In this document: positions 34,001 through 43,900 of the stretch, piece by piece
Layout of the letters: every line of letters begins with the position of its first letter
Numbering within the stretch: position 1 is the first letter of the stretch
Assembly: GCA_020796225.1 (NCBI GenBank)
Contig: CM036762.1
Location: forward strand, 50,198,407 to 50,262,406
Source: Arion vulgaris
Lineage: Eukaryota; Mollusca; Gastropoda; Stylommatophora; Arionidae
DNA length: 64,000 nt
Direction of reading: 5' to 3'
The notes under the pieces: model-generated
What the model was told of the DNA's origin: nothing
What the model saw: only the letters and a program-made list of their open reading frames with translations
Database searches by the model: none
Program-made: the position numbers and the translations under genes

Positions 34001-36674
34001 TTATCTTACTCAACTTCAAGACAACACATTCCTTCATTTAAAATGGGGGGACACAGAAACGTTTTGTGTTTCGAGTGACATATCAGGAAAAACTGTAGGA
34101 CGGATTAGCGTAATGTGTAAGCATTCATCTATTGACTCAGACACAAGAGGGTTGTGGGTTCAATACCACACTTGATGTTCCACACATGAGAAAAGGAATT
34201 GTCCCTCCTACCTCCTGCAAACTAGAAATGTGAGGCGACTTCATAACCTAAAGTCTGAAAGGGCTACGGGAAATTGTATTTATTTTATTATCAGGAAACA
34301 CTGGTCAAGATCTTTCTTCCCCTCCCCATTGGACATTCTGGACATCTGCTACAAAGCAAGAATCTGTATGATCTCTGATGTGGTTGTGGAGCCTAATAAC
34401 GATCTATGTCTGTCTCTTCCTGGAAAGCATGACTTTGAGTAATACTAATATCTCTTCTGAAAACAAAGACTGCAGATGATGACATTGCACCCTGCGCTAC
34501 ATTCAGTCAAGTAGCTCTCTGCAATTTGTAAGAAAGTTCTGAAAAAAAATAACCTGTTGACCTAATATATCAACAGGATAGAAATGTTCTGTTCAGAATT
34601 AAAAATATCTGAAAGGAGTCTGACACAGGAAAAAAAGTGCACAAACTCATACTACCTCATAAATCGCAGCCACTAAACAACAACATTCATTTCATAACAA
34701 TGTAACATTTATTGAACTTACTGTACTGTTGATATCAAGGAACGAGGTGGATTGAAATTACAGCATATGAAAGTAAACAGAAAAATATAATATATTAGAT
34801 GAGTTACTGTTCATTATTCATGTCCTTATCTTCAAAGTATTGATATCACACACAAATAATACATACTCCTTTTTCAACCTGACGCGGAAAGGCAAAACAT
34901 GATTAGAGAATAGAGATAGATAATGCAAATGCAGTCAACAATGAGATTTGGTTACTACCACACTATATCATTTCACATATCAATGTTTGCAACTTTGCTT
35001 GGTACTAGGTCATATGAATTTGCATATGGTACGCTGTGGTCTAGACAGGAAGCCTAGAACAACACTAGCTATGATTGTGGGCAGAACTATGTGTCCAAAT
35101 TCTGATATAAGAATGCTGATTCTTTTCCTTCACTTTCATGTTTTCATACTGATTCAGACATTTAAGAAACCTTGAATGTGAGGATGGAGAAGATGGGAGA
35201 ACTGACTAGAGTTCAAGAAAGAGCCTGTCAGGTGGGCTGTGGGTGATTTTTTTTACCGATCCAGAAGCACTTGAGCTTTCAGCTCTTCGGCTCGGTGCCA
35301 TGGACATCGTAACCTTCGGTTCGGTGCCACGAACACCGTGAATCTGGTGAACCTGTGGCTTTTCTGCCAGCCCGTGGAATTGAGCCCGCACTCACAGAGA
35401 GCATGTCACCCATAGTCCAACACGCTACAAACATGTTGGACAGACGGGCTGTGGCTGATAATTGTGACATTGATTTCAATGATTGTGCAAAGAACATTCT
35501 ACATGATTGTTTTAGATATATTAATACTAGTATCCGGAGGACTGTTGGGGTGGCAAAGTTCTGCTCAGGACAAACTATTTGATTTTAGTGATGAATACTA
35601 GTATTAATAGAGTTTGTTTGAACAGTTTAGTATACTATACAGTCATCAGTAGTTTTGGACTTTATAATACATTATGATTAATACATTGTCACTTATGATT
35701 GTTATCGTATAGGATATTTATTATAATTATATTATACAATCTCGCCCGAGTGGTTACCGGGCCCAAATTTGGGGTGTAAAGAATAGAACCACTGTTACCT
35801 GCCACGCATGTCGTAAGAGGCAACTAAGGAGGTTTGGCTGAAATCAGATGCATGTGTCCTAAGCGTGTAGAAGTCTATGCAGAAGTTTAAGTGGCCTACC
35901 AAACCAATGTGCAACGTATACACGTTCTTGGCAAAGATCAGCAAAGATCAAACATCACAAAGTGATTAAAATTGGTGGTAAAGAACGAATGCAAAGAAGA
36001 AGATTATACAATCAGTACTTAGTTAGTACTACAATCAATAACAATATTGACCTTTAAACTTTTAATGGATTTTTTTAAACATTATTCACCTTCAAACAAA
36101 CTATAATAAAAGTTGCACTCAATTCACTCATCTTTGCTCGGAAACTTTTAAACAGCATTATTATTCTGATACCAGATGTATAAACACGCCACAATGTCAC
36201 GTGTGAGTGTCACGTATGATGTGTGTAAAAGTGTGTTAACTCAGATTAACTGTGAGTGCACACCCCCTGACCCTCAGAATTCATGAGTTCTTTCACTCTG
36301 GACTTTACATATTGATATTGTTGTTATTTATTGTAGTGTCACTGAATTCAATTTTTAGAAGACTTATCAGTTGATGCATTCTACCAAATGCTTATAATCT
36401 ATCACTACAATGATATTCTAAAAAATGTGACCAAAGCAGAACTTGATGGGCCTACCTACGACATGGCACTTGATGATACTGAGTCCAATGGTAGTAGTCC
36501 AACTCAAATTAGTCTTGTCTACTTGTTAAGTCAGAATTACAGTTAAATGTTCATCATCAAATGGAACTATTGCTATCACTAACCTATTACAAAAATAACA
36601 AATTTTATTCCCTACCTGAATATCCAGTCTCTGAATTCCTTAGTTTTGAAATATTTTATAATATTTGCTGCCAT
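27822..36674 (-). CDS. MPC1: Mitochondrial pyruvate carrier 1, spliced gene
   Basis: Five coding exons are recognised on the minus strand: 36674-36616, 30167-30152 (a 16-nt microexon), 29879-29799, 28870-28738 and 28023-27822. Together they read about 160 residues. MPC1 pairs with MPC2 in the inner mitochondrial membrane to import pyruvate. Family hallmarks are present: KTKEFRDW near the N terminus, HFWGPVANWGLP, the [15 protein letters not shown] loop, FMRFAWKV and [17 protein letters not shown]. All exon joins agree in phase except the first: exon 1 ends in phase 2 while the microexon needs phase 0. A small exon may be missing between them, or a single base is wrong. The C terminus is about 60 residues longer than the compact vertebrate protein of about 109 residues, and the extra tail is charged and proline-rich. 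Introns are filled with repeats; intron 1 is 6.4 kb. Confidence 0.9.
28738..28870 (-). CDS. MPC1: MPC1 exon, second half of carrier core
   Basis: Acceptor ttctacag|CT and donor ATTATCA|gtgagt. It encodes [20 protein letters not shown] followed by the [16 protein letters not shown] segment, the most conserved part of MPC1. Entry phase 1 and exit phase 2 fit its neighbours. Confidence 0.9.
29799..29879 (-). CDS. MPC1: MPC1 exon, first half of carrier core
   Basis: Acceptor tttatttag|TC and donor CTCTAG|gtgagt. It encodes [20 protein letters not shown] plus SGKMTL, joining the upstream HFWGPV in phase 1. Confidence 0.92.
30152..30167 (-). CDS. MPC1: MPC1 16-nt microexon (HFWGP)
   Basis: A pyrimidine-rich tract ending catcacag precedes CATTTTTGGGGCCCAG, followed by the donor gtaagt. 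It supplies His-Phe-Trp-Gly-Pro and the first base of the Val codon that is completed by the exon at 29879. In-frame stops upstream rule out a longer exon. Confidence 0.8.
30619..31300 (+). mobile_element. SINE-6 copy split by a LINE insertion
   Basis: 30619-30804 plus 31236-31300 match the uninterrupted copy at 46570-46815 (aaagaatagtaccactg ... gcatcgcagaaatcggg ... cgctcttaggctcagatca). The insert is bounded by the 12-bp repeat ATAGTCGCTCTT at 30793-30804 and 31236-31247. The head resembles SINE-1 (aagaatagaaccactgttacctgcca), but the 3' part is unrelated. Confidence 0.85.
30805..31235 (+). mobile_element. 5'-truncated LINE inserted in SINE-6
   Basis: 431 bp reading as the C-terminal end of the second RTE-like LINE family: [20 protein letters not shown], then [14 protein letters not shown], then (after a frame change) [16 protein letters not shown]. 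It resembles 10010-10430. Classic target-primed insertion: truncated 5' end and a 12-bp target-site duplication. Confidence 0.85.
31455..32436 (+). mobile_element. Possible LTR-like or promoter-bearing repeat
   Basis: Begins with two full and one partial copies of tgaccggacatttgc.accagatg, followed by a TATA-box-like TATATAAGG at 31572. It then has purine-rich sequence and two phrases of the form catcagc.tttggtttagt near 31960 and 32150. No protein-coding part is attached. A solo LTR would fit, but the termini are not proven. Confidence 0.3.
32449..32694 (-). mobile_element. SINE-1, full-length with target-site duplication
   Basis: Flanked by exact 12-bp repeats AAGTATCTTGAT at 32437-32448 and 32695-32706. 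The reverse strand runs from cgcccgagtggttacc to a (GAA)n tail. It is inserted just after the LTR-like block, in MPC1 intron 1. Confidence 0.9.
33717..33959 (-). mobile_element. SINE-1, full-length with target-site duplication
   Basis: Flanked by exact 12-bp repeats ATCAATTATTTT at 33705-33716 and 33960-33971. The tail is short here and lacks the long (GAA)n run. Confidence 0.88.
34080..34260 (+). mobile_element. tRNA-like SINE fragment
   Basis: A B-box-like GGTTCAATACC at about 34155 lies 3' of a degenerate A-box region (gtgtaagcattcatctattg). No second copy was identified confidently, so the family is uncertain. Confidence 0.35.
35248..35448 (-). mobile_element. SINE-2, full-length
   Basis: Flanked by CTGTGGGTGAT (35237-35247) and CTGTGGCTGAT (35449-35459), one mismatch. 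The poly(A) tail appears as poly-T at its left edge. Confidence 0.82.
35742..36002 (+). mobile_element. SINE-1, full-length with target-site duplication
   Basis: Flanked by exact 11-bp repeats ATTATACAATC at 35731-35741 and 36003-36013. It has a short internal duplication (ggcaaagatcagcaaagatc) near 35930-35950. Confidence 0.88.
36616..36674 (-). CDS. MPC1: MPC1 first coding exon
   Basis: ATG at 36674-36672 opens [19 protein letters not shown], matching the N-terminal amphipathic region of MPC1, including the conserved KEFRDW. The donor is TTCAG|gtaggg. The exon ends in phase 2, which does not match the phase 0 entry of the microexon at 30167. Confidence 0.82.
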
Positions 36675-36859
36675 TGTACTGCAAGATCGACCTTGGTAGT
36701 AAATAAACTGCCTGAAAGAGAACGAGGCTATCAGCTTGTCTTTCCCGTACACTAGAACACGTCTAGACTTTTCCCGGACACGGAAGCTATTCACACGGAT
36801 ACAGTACAAAACTTGAAATCGAACAACAAGACTGGTTGGCATCTCACAACTACTCGTCT

Positions 36860-37118
36860 TTTTCTTCTTCTTCTTTGCGTTCGTTCGTTACGACCAATTT
36901 TAATCACTCTTTGTGATATGTTTGATCTTTTCCAAGAACGTGTATACGTTGCACATTGGTTTGGTAGGCCCCTAAACGCATAGACTTCTACACGTTTAGG
37001 ACATGTGCATCCGATTTCAGCCAAACCTCCTTAGTCGCCTCTTACGACATGCATGGCAGGTAACAGTGGTTCCATTCTTTACACCCCAAATTTGGGACCC
37101 GGTAACCACTCGGGCGAC
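36860..37118 (-). mobile_element. SINE-1, full-length
   Basis: The reverse strand runs from cgcccgagtggttaccgggt to a GAA-rich tail. Flanks share actact..cgt (near 36850 and 37117), an imperfect target-site duplication. It sits about 190 bp upstream of the MPC1 start codon, so it may be in or near the promoter. Confidence 0.85.
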
Positions 37119-37159
37119 TACTATCGTGTTTTCATACTCAGTGACTCCATGAGCATGAT

Positions 37160-37630
37160 TCATAAAGTCGAATCAGGAATGGTGAGACGTAACTGGGTGG
37201 AGGTACTGGTACAGACAATGATCAGATAAATCATCTTCATTTTTGTCCCTGGACACGCAGGAGTTAGGGGTAATGAACGAACTGATAGATTGGCTGGCTT
37301 GGCTACAATATCAGAGGGAGCTGCCATGGATCGAAATGACACTCTTCACGCATTGAGAGAGTCTTTCCGAACAGAGGAGTTTCAGGGCTGTGAATCCCGC
37401 TCGCTGACCAGATTGAAAGAGATGGGTGTCAATATTAGTGCAGCCCGAAAAGAACGACATACTAATTATGCAAAAAAATTGATTAATCAACATCGAACTG
37501 GCGTGTTGGGTCGCTGGACGCTGCTGGATTTGCTGAGGCGGAGATCGGAGCACCTATGGACATGTCCGGAGTGCTATGATGATAGTCCTCATATAACTGA
37601 TAACTTGAAATCTTTTCATGTTTTATAAAC
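37160..37630 (+). mobile_element. LINE 3' fragment with RNase H remnant
   Basis: Readable as FVPGHAGVRGNERTDRLAGL, the C-terminal part of an RNase H domain with the conserved GHxGxxGNExxDxxA motif. It continues to the tail RRSEHLWTCPECYDDS. The nucleotide sequence near 37545 (gagatcggagcac.catgg) resembles the LINE tail at 19370, 24790 and 43100. Confidence 0.85.
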
Positions 37631-37639
37631 ACTAAATGA

Positions 37640-38255
37640 GCTTTGTACCACACTTATCTTTTTCCTGAACTTTATGCTAAGCCTTGGACGTTTAAATTAA
37701 ACGACAGAAGAAAGTAATTCGACAGAGATGAAGTGTTCAAGTCGAGAGCTGGTTGTATCAAGAAAACTCAGTTTATGAATTAAGACATCAGGGAAAAGTG
37801 TGTACAATATCAGTAGCCTACTGAACTTCATCAAGAAGCAACAATATAGTGCGCTTTGAAAGACAATGCTTTTAAGATACAATGAATGGGACCACAGATG
37901 CATTAAAATAGCACGGGTATGTCAGGGCCATTGTATCGAAGCAACATTGCTTTTTAGGCAATTTAATTTTTTTTCTTGATGATGCTCAGTACTTATGTTG
38001 TACACACTTTTTTCCTGATGTCTTTATTTCTCAATCCGATCTCTTCTTGTTACCCCAGCATTCTGCGTAGACACTTCATCTCTGTCGTGACTAGTTTTTT
38101 CTATCATTTGATGTCAGCGTCCAGGTTTGGCACTGATAACATAATTTGGGGAGAAATATTGTGTTGAACATTGTTTTTTTTTTTGTGTTCATGGTGACAT
38201 GTTTGCATTTTAAAAGTAAAATTTCTTAAGGCCACAAAGATGTGATTCTACAGAA
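37640..38255. other. No gene recognised
   Basis: AT-rich spacer. cgacagagatgaagtgttc (37718) and its near reverse complement (gacacttcatctctgtcg, 38070) suggest a degraded inverted repeat. Confidence 0.35.
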
Positions 38256-38260
38256 TAATA

Positions 38261-38347
38261 CACGTTCTTGGCAAAGATCAAACATATCACAAAGAGTGAT
38301 TAAAATTGGTCGTAAAGAACGAACACAAAGAAGAAGAAGAAGAAGAA
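38261..38347 (+). mobile_element. 5'-truncated SINE-1
   Basis: Only the 3' end is present: acacgttcttggcaaagatc through to a (GAA)n tail. Confidence 0.8.
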
Positions 38348-38671
38348 TGTTGAGAATCACGTGGACTATTAAAATGTATAACGTTTATATACCTAATTAA
38401 AGAGGTTATAAGAAACCAAATTCGGCTGTGCTGTGGGAATATGTGTCATAACATAGCATTCACAGAGGCACCAGGTTTACTATTCTAACGATCACTGGCA
38501 GAAAAAACGAAGAAGACAGAACAACGCATAAAGAAATCTAATTTTCAACATAACAATGAGGTAGTCATTATTCTTCGAGCACGTCATGAGAAAATGAGGT
38601 TTAGAACACATGGTAGCATAGTCGTAATCAGGACCGTGCGGTATATCTTCTCAATATGATGCAAGACTTTG

Positions 38672-38915
38672 AAATAGTGAAACACGTACAAACAAAGTAC
38701 TATAGTTTTACAAAAACAGAAACAGTGACGATAAACAGCAACGTTTCGACCACAAGGCCTTTATCAAGCAAACGAACAAATAGGAGTGACAAATTTGTCA
38801 CTCCTATTTGTTCGTTTGCTTGATAAAGGCCTTGTTTGTCGAAACGTTGCTGTTTATCGTCACTGTTTCTGTTTTTGTAAAACTATAGTACTTGTTTGTA
38901 CGTGTTTCACTATTT
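38672..38915. repeat. Near-perfect 244-bp palindrome of the GAAACGTT element
   Basis: Two arms of about 122 bp meet at gacaaa|tttgtc (centre 38793/38794) with no spacer. They differ by about one indel and one small replacement. Each arm carries TTGATAAAGGCC ... GTCGAAACGTTGC on one strand, a degenerate hammerhead-like core, and ends aaatagtgaaacacgtac. Confidence 0.92.
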
Positions 38916-38959
38916 ACCAAGTTTTACTGCAGTCTTCCCCCTATTTCAAGACTTTGAAA

Positions 38960-39630
38960 TGCCGCCCCTTAAATGTTTTTTTCTTCTTAAAATAACCTTC
39001 AGTTGTAATTTTAAATTTGCTGCACATGACGCCCTCCTTACGGTTCAGCCTGATGTTGCCGCTCTCTGTATCATAGCACGGCACAGCCAGAGCCAACTAT
39101 AAACTTATGGGCTTTCTGACTCAGGTAAGAATTATGTGAAATCAGACCCCAGCTACACCACGTGACCTCGCATTCAAGTATTGGTGTATATAGATGAATT
39201 CATTTTAAAATCAACAAAAAATGATAAATCGAAGTTATATTAGGCAACAAGTTAAGTTTAACAATAAGGAATATCAATATTATGAATATTTTTCACCAAT
39301 AAATAACCATAGACTCACAGAATTGAGTAAAATTTGCAAAAAACAAACTTGCAGTGTTCTATCAAACATCTATATTTTCCGGCCCCTTTTCTGATCTAGG
39401 TCAGGAAACCTCCAGTCACTTGTCTGGCCTAGTTATCTAGAGTTGGCTGGGGCACAGCCCTGGTCGTAGTCACTGTTCTATCTTTACGGCAACGCTCATC
39501 ATTGTCTCATGTCAACTCGCGAAGCAAACAGAAATCCCGTAACATGGCAAGAAATATTGGGAACGAGGAGGACGGCACAGAGAAAATAAAATTATGGACA
39601 GCCTAACCTCATAATTATCATTCACAAACC
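38960..39630. other. No gene recognised
   Basis: AT-rich spacer without a conserved frame. Short debris near 39380-39470 resembles no other part of the window clearly. Confidence 0.35.
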
Positions 39631-39639
39631 TCTGCAGTT

Positions 39640-40785
39640 TTTCTTCTTAACACAAAAAATACATAAAGTAACATTTCTCTTCTACCATTTACTTCTTTCC
39701 ATCGGTGTTGTGGTGGGGAGGGGGATAGTGATCTTGTGTGTGCTTGTTTAAGGCACTTTGTAAGCTGATATTCATTTTCGTAAGGCTGTTCTTGATGCAG
39801 TCGCTCCATCTTTTGCTTGGTCTTTTTCTTGCTTTGTGCTCATTATACTTTTTCTGTGTGGCTCTCTGTGGTAGGCGATACCAGGGCATTTTTGTCAGGT
39901 GTCCAAACCATTTAATCTGTCGTTCTTTATTAGATTAAGCTGCAGTCATTGAGCCTAATTACAAGACTGTTTTACAATTTCCAGTCTTTTCATCTGATTT
40001 CTTCATTTCTAATTTTGTCTCTTATTGTCACACTGCAGCTCTTCTTTTTTTCCGATCCAGAAGCACTTGAGCTGAAAGCTCTTCGACTCGGTGTCATGGA
40101 CATCGTAACCTTCGGTTCGGTGCCACGAACACCGTAAATCTGGGGAATCTGTGGCTTTTTCTGCCATCCCGCGGAATTGAACCCGCACACACAGAGGGAT
40201 AGTCACCCGTAGACCAACGCGCTACGAACACTCTGGGCAGACGGGCATGCAGCTCTTCTAAGACACCCCATTTCCGTCGTTATGGTTTCCCGCTCATTAG
40301 CTGCTGTTATTGGCAACGTTTGACACTGGTAACACAGTGTTGGCCAGAAAATCGTTCTTATAAGATTTGCTTTAGTTTTTAGCAGTATCTCTTTATGTGA
40401 CAACAGTGATGTTAACTGTCCCAGTACCTGATTAGCTTTTGTACATCGATTGCTGATTTCTTAATCGTCTACGGTGAAATTACTCTTAAGTATTTGGCCT
40501 CAATGGTTTGTTTTATTTCTACTTTCTGGAGATTTATTGTAAGGTTTTATGGTTGTCTACTTATTGCCATTGTCTCTGTCTTTATTATATTTATATTCTG
40601 GTTGTACTCTCTCTAGCTCAACTGAGCTCAAATGGTTCTGGAGAGATTCTTCGTTTTCTGCAATCAGTACTTGGTCGTCGGCAAATAAAAGTTATGAAAT
40701 ATTATTTTCTTCCTCTATTCCTGCTTCTCTACTTATGTTGTCCATGTATGTCATAAACAGCAGTGAGGAGAGCACACACTTTTAC
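39640..40785 (-). mobile_element. LINE remnant (RT to C terminus), split by SINE-2
   Basis: Read on the minus strand from right to left: LLFMTYMDNISREAGIEEEN near 40770-40710; FADDQVLIAENEESLQNH around the catalytic box near 40680; LPITAANERETITTEMGCLR near 40300; then, beyond the SINE-2 insertion, IKWFGHLTKMPWYRLPQRAT near 39920-39860 and RPSKRWSDCIKNSL. Frameshifts break it. The RT part ends about 60 bp from the CSTF2 start codon. Confidence 0.85.
40046..40247 (-). mobile_element. SINE-2 nested in a LINE
   Basis: Flanked by exact 12-bp repeats TGCAGCTCTTCT at 40034-40045 and 40248-40259. The LINE reading resumes on the other side, which proves the insertion order. Confidence 0.92.
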
Positions 40786-40838
40786 GTATTCGTACTCATA
40801 GACATAATATTAAAAAGTTTGCATAAAGACTGTTAAAG

Positions 40839-40932
40839 ATGGCGAACATGTACCCTTTTCCGCAGGAATCATCTAATTTACCTCTTTCGGCTGCTGCCTC
40901 GGCAGCAGACAGAGCTCATAGATCAGTTTTCG
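40839..40932 (+). CDS. CSTF2: CSTF2 exon 1
   Basis: ATG at 40839, no earlier in-frame start; donor TTTTCG|gtaatg, exit phase 1. It encodes [20 protein letters not shown] and the residues leading into RNP2. The start gene context is tight: an antisense LINE remnant ends about 60 bp upstream. Confidence 0.9.
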
Positions 40933-43900
40933 GTAATGTTTTAATGAGTGTTATTCTGGCATTTAAAGTTCATTAACATTTTTTAGTGAATTTATTAATA
41001 TAAATTACGGCAAAACTTACTAACTTAACTCTAACTAGTAACTTAAACTAGTAAGTTAAGTTAATAAATTAATATTCAGTGATTCACAAAATAGATGGGA
41101 CTGCAGTAAAACTATTTGATTGGCAAAACACGTAATCACAAAGTACTATAGTTTTACAAAAACAATGACAAAATACAGCAACGTTTCGACCAACAAGGCC
41201 TTTATCAAGCAAACGAACAACAGGAGTGACAAATTAAAACAAAAACAAATGGACGACCAAAAATGAAAAACAAACGTTTCTTAAATGAAAATCTGGGAAT
41301 AAAAACGAAAATCTGGGAATAAAACGAATAACGAAATAAATGTAACACAAAAAACTCACTTAAAAACTAGTTTTTATTCCCAGATTTTCGTTTTTATTCT
41401 CAGATTTTCATTAGAAACGTTTGTTTTTGGTCGTCCATTTGTTTTTTTAAATTTGTTACTCCTGTTGCTTGTTGTTCGTGTGCTTGATAAAGGCCTTGTT
41501 GGTCGAAACGTTGTTGTATTTGTCATTGTTTTTGTAATTTGTAAAACTACAGTACTTTGTGATTACGTGTTTTGTAAGTTAGTATAAGTAACTAAACTTC
41601 CTAAATAATTTGTGGAGTGATTTTTTAATTTGTTATTTTATTATTTAAATTTAGTGAATCCATTTTAATTAAAGAATTTTTTTCTATCGACAAAAGCAGT
41701 CTGCTGCGGATCCAGTGAGTTGAGTTACTAGTTTAAGTTAGTCTGGCACAGGCAAGTACGATGGCGGCCCTCGATGGGACTCATCAAATGATCAATTAAT
41801 TTAAATCAATTTTTCAATATCATTCATTAATTTGATTAATATCAATAATTTGAATAATTCAATTCAATAACCTGATTTTCTCGACAAAAGTCAAACTGCT
41901 AGCTGCATTCAAATGATTCATAATCAATAATCATGCATACTCATACAATAACAATATTACAATTAACAACATAGGATGATTATTATGATTGTTGATTGAT
42001 TGAATGATTCAGTTCATGTATCATTGTTCATGTTGTAAGTTGTTAATTGTAATATTGTTATTGTATGAGTATGCATGATTATTGTTACAATGATGATTCA
42101 TCATATTGGACATTGGTTTTGCTGACTAAATTTGTGTGTATTTAAGCTATTAGTATAGTCATATGGCATAGTTAAGTTAAAATGTATGTATTATTTATTA
42201 TATATTTGGGATATTTGACGTTATATATAACATTTATGAATCATAAGTAATATTCTCTTGTGTTTTGCTCTTATTCAGTTGGTAACATACCATATGATGC
42301 TACAGAAGAACAGCTTAGAGATGTTTTTATCCAAGCAGGTCCAGTCGTTAGCTTCAGGTATGGAAACAATATTTTGACGTTAATTGATGTCCTAATGTTT
42401 GAACTGTAGAATTGTTATTAATGTGAATAAGAGAAGGCCTGGACGTCCAAAGGAACCATGAAGAACAGTGGCAAGAGAGTTGAAAGATTGCGGCCTGATG
42501 TGGGAAACAATTAATAGAAAGGTGTCAATGTACCAGTTTCGTATCATCAGAAGAAAAGGATGAGTAAATCGGAAAACCATCAATACTAACACAGGACGAC
42601 TACCAAAATATGAGCATTCATCTGATGCATAAACAGGTTGTTCTGAGTATTATATTTATTCTTTTTAAACAGAGTTTCGTATATTTTGTTTGTTGAAAAT
42701 ACACAAGCTTGAGAACTATTGCCATTTTCTCACAACAGTACTCACTGTTGCATTATATGGAGCAATGATTGATAATAGTTTTTCATGTTACACATATTCA
42801 ACTGTTTTGGTTTTTTTGTTTGCCAACAGACTTGTCTATGACAGGGAGACTGGGAAACCTAAAGGTTATGGCTTTTGTGAGTATCAAGATGTGGAAACAG
42901 CACAAAGTGCCATGCGAAATCTTAACAACTATGACTTCAATGGGAGACCTTTACGAGTTGGTGTTGCTGCTGGGGAACAAAGCAAAGATGAAGGAAAAGC
43001 TATGCAGCAAGCTCTAGGAGGGCAGATTGTTGAGGTTAGTTGAATTGTTTGAGGGTTCACAGACATTGCAGTTGATTGATTGATAGGACTATCATCATTG
43101 CACTTTGGTGAGTAACCATGTGTGCTCCGTTCTCTTTCTTACACAGGAAGATCTCAGCTGGTGCGCACGAACTCCATAGCACCAGCCAGGATTCCTGATG
43201 TAATTTTGAAGATGGTGAAGATATTTTTAATCTTTTCTAATGAATTTTGCCAGAGCAGCTTTCCAGCCTGCTCTTCTCAATTTTGAACTACCAAGGGTTC
43301 TTTTATGTGCTCAAATTAAGCACAGGACCTATGTTTTATCACCCGTATCCGATAGGACTAGGAACTCGATCTCACCTACACTGAGATCAGGGATCTCCTG
43401 AAAAATATCCAGATGGCTCCACGAGGGAGCGAACCTGGTACAGAAATATAACAGACCTTGTGTTGTTTTCTCTCTCTCTATTTCTCTCTCGAGACCACTG
43501 CAAGTCACCATCATATATATGTGTGTGTGTGTGCGAGCAAGAGTGAAACAAGCCACTGTTATTTTGTAACATTTGATCAATGTGTTAAATGCTTATATGT
43601 AGTGTGTGTCATATCATGCTTGTCTCAAATGATGTGTTTTGAACATCTCTTTAGTCTCCTTATGGTGAACCAGTAGAACCAGAGAAAGCACCTGAGGCTA
43701 TCTCTAAAGCAGTAGCTAGTCTTCCCCCAGAGCAGATGTTTGAACTAATGAAGCAGATGAAGGTAATTATTTAATTAATTCAGAATTAATTAGACATTTA
43801 CGTTCAAGTATACACTTATTGAGTAATTTACATAATTTATAAGATGGATCACTAATTATTTTTGTTTTAACATCTGCTTCAACTGAATTTGGAAAAAAAG

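Noticed and set aside
34080..34442. Plus-strand frames at 33897-34442 as exons
   Set aside because: They overlap SINE-1 and a tRNA-like repeat and show no domain or convincing splice sites.
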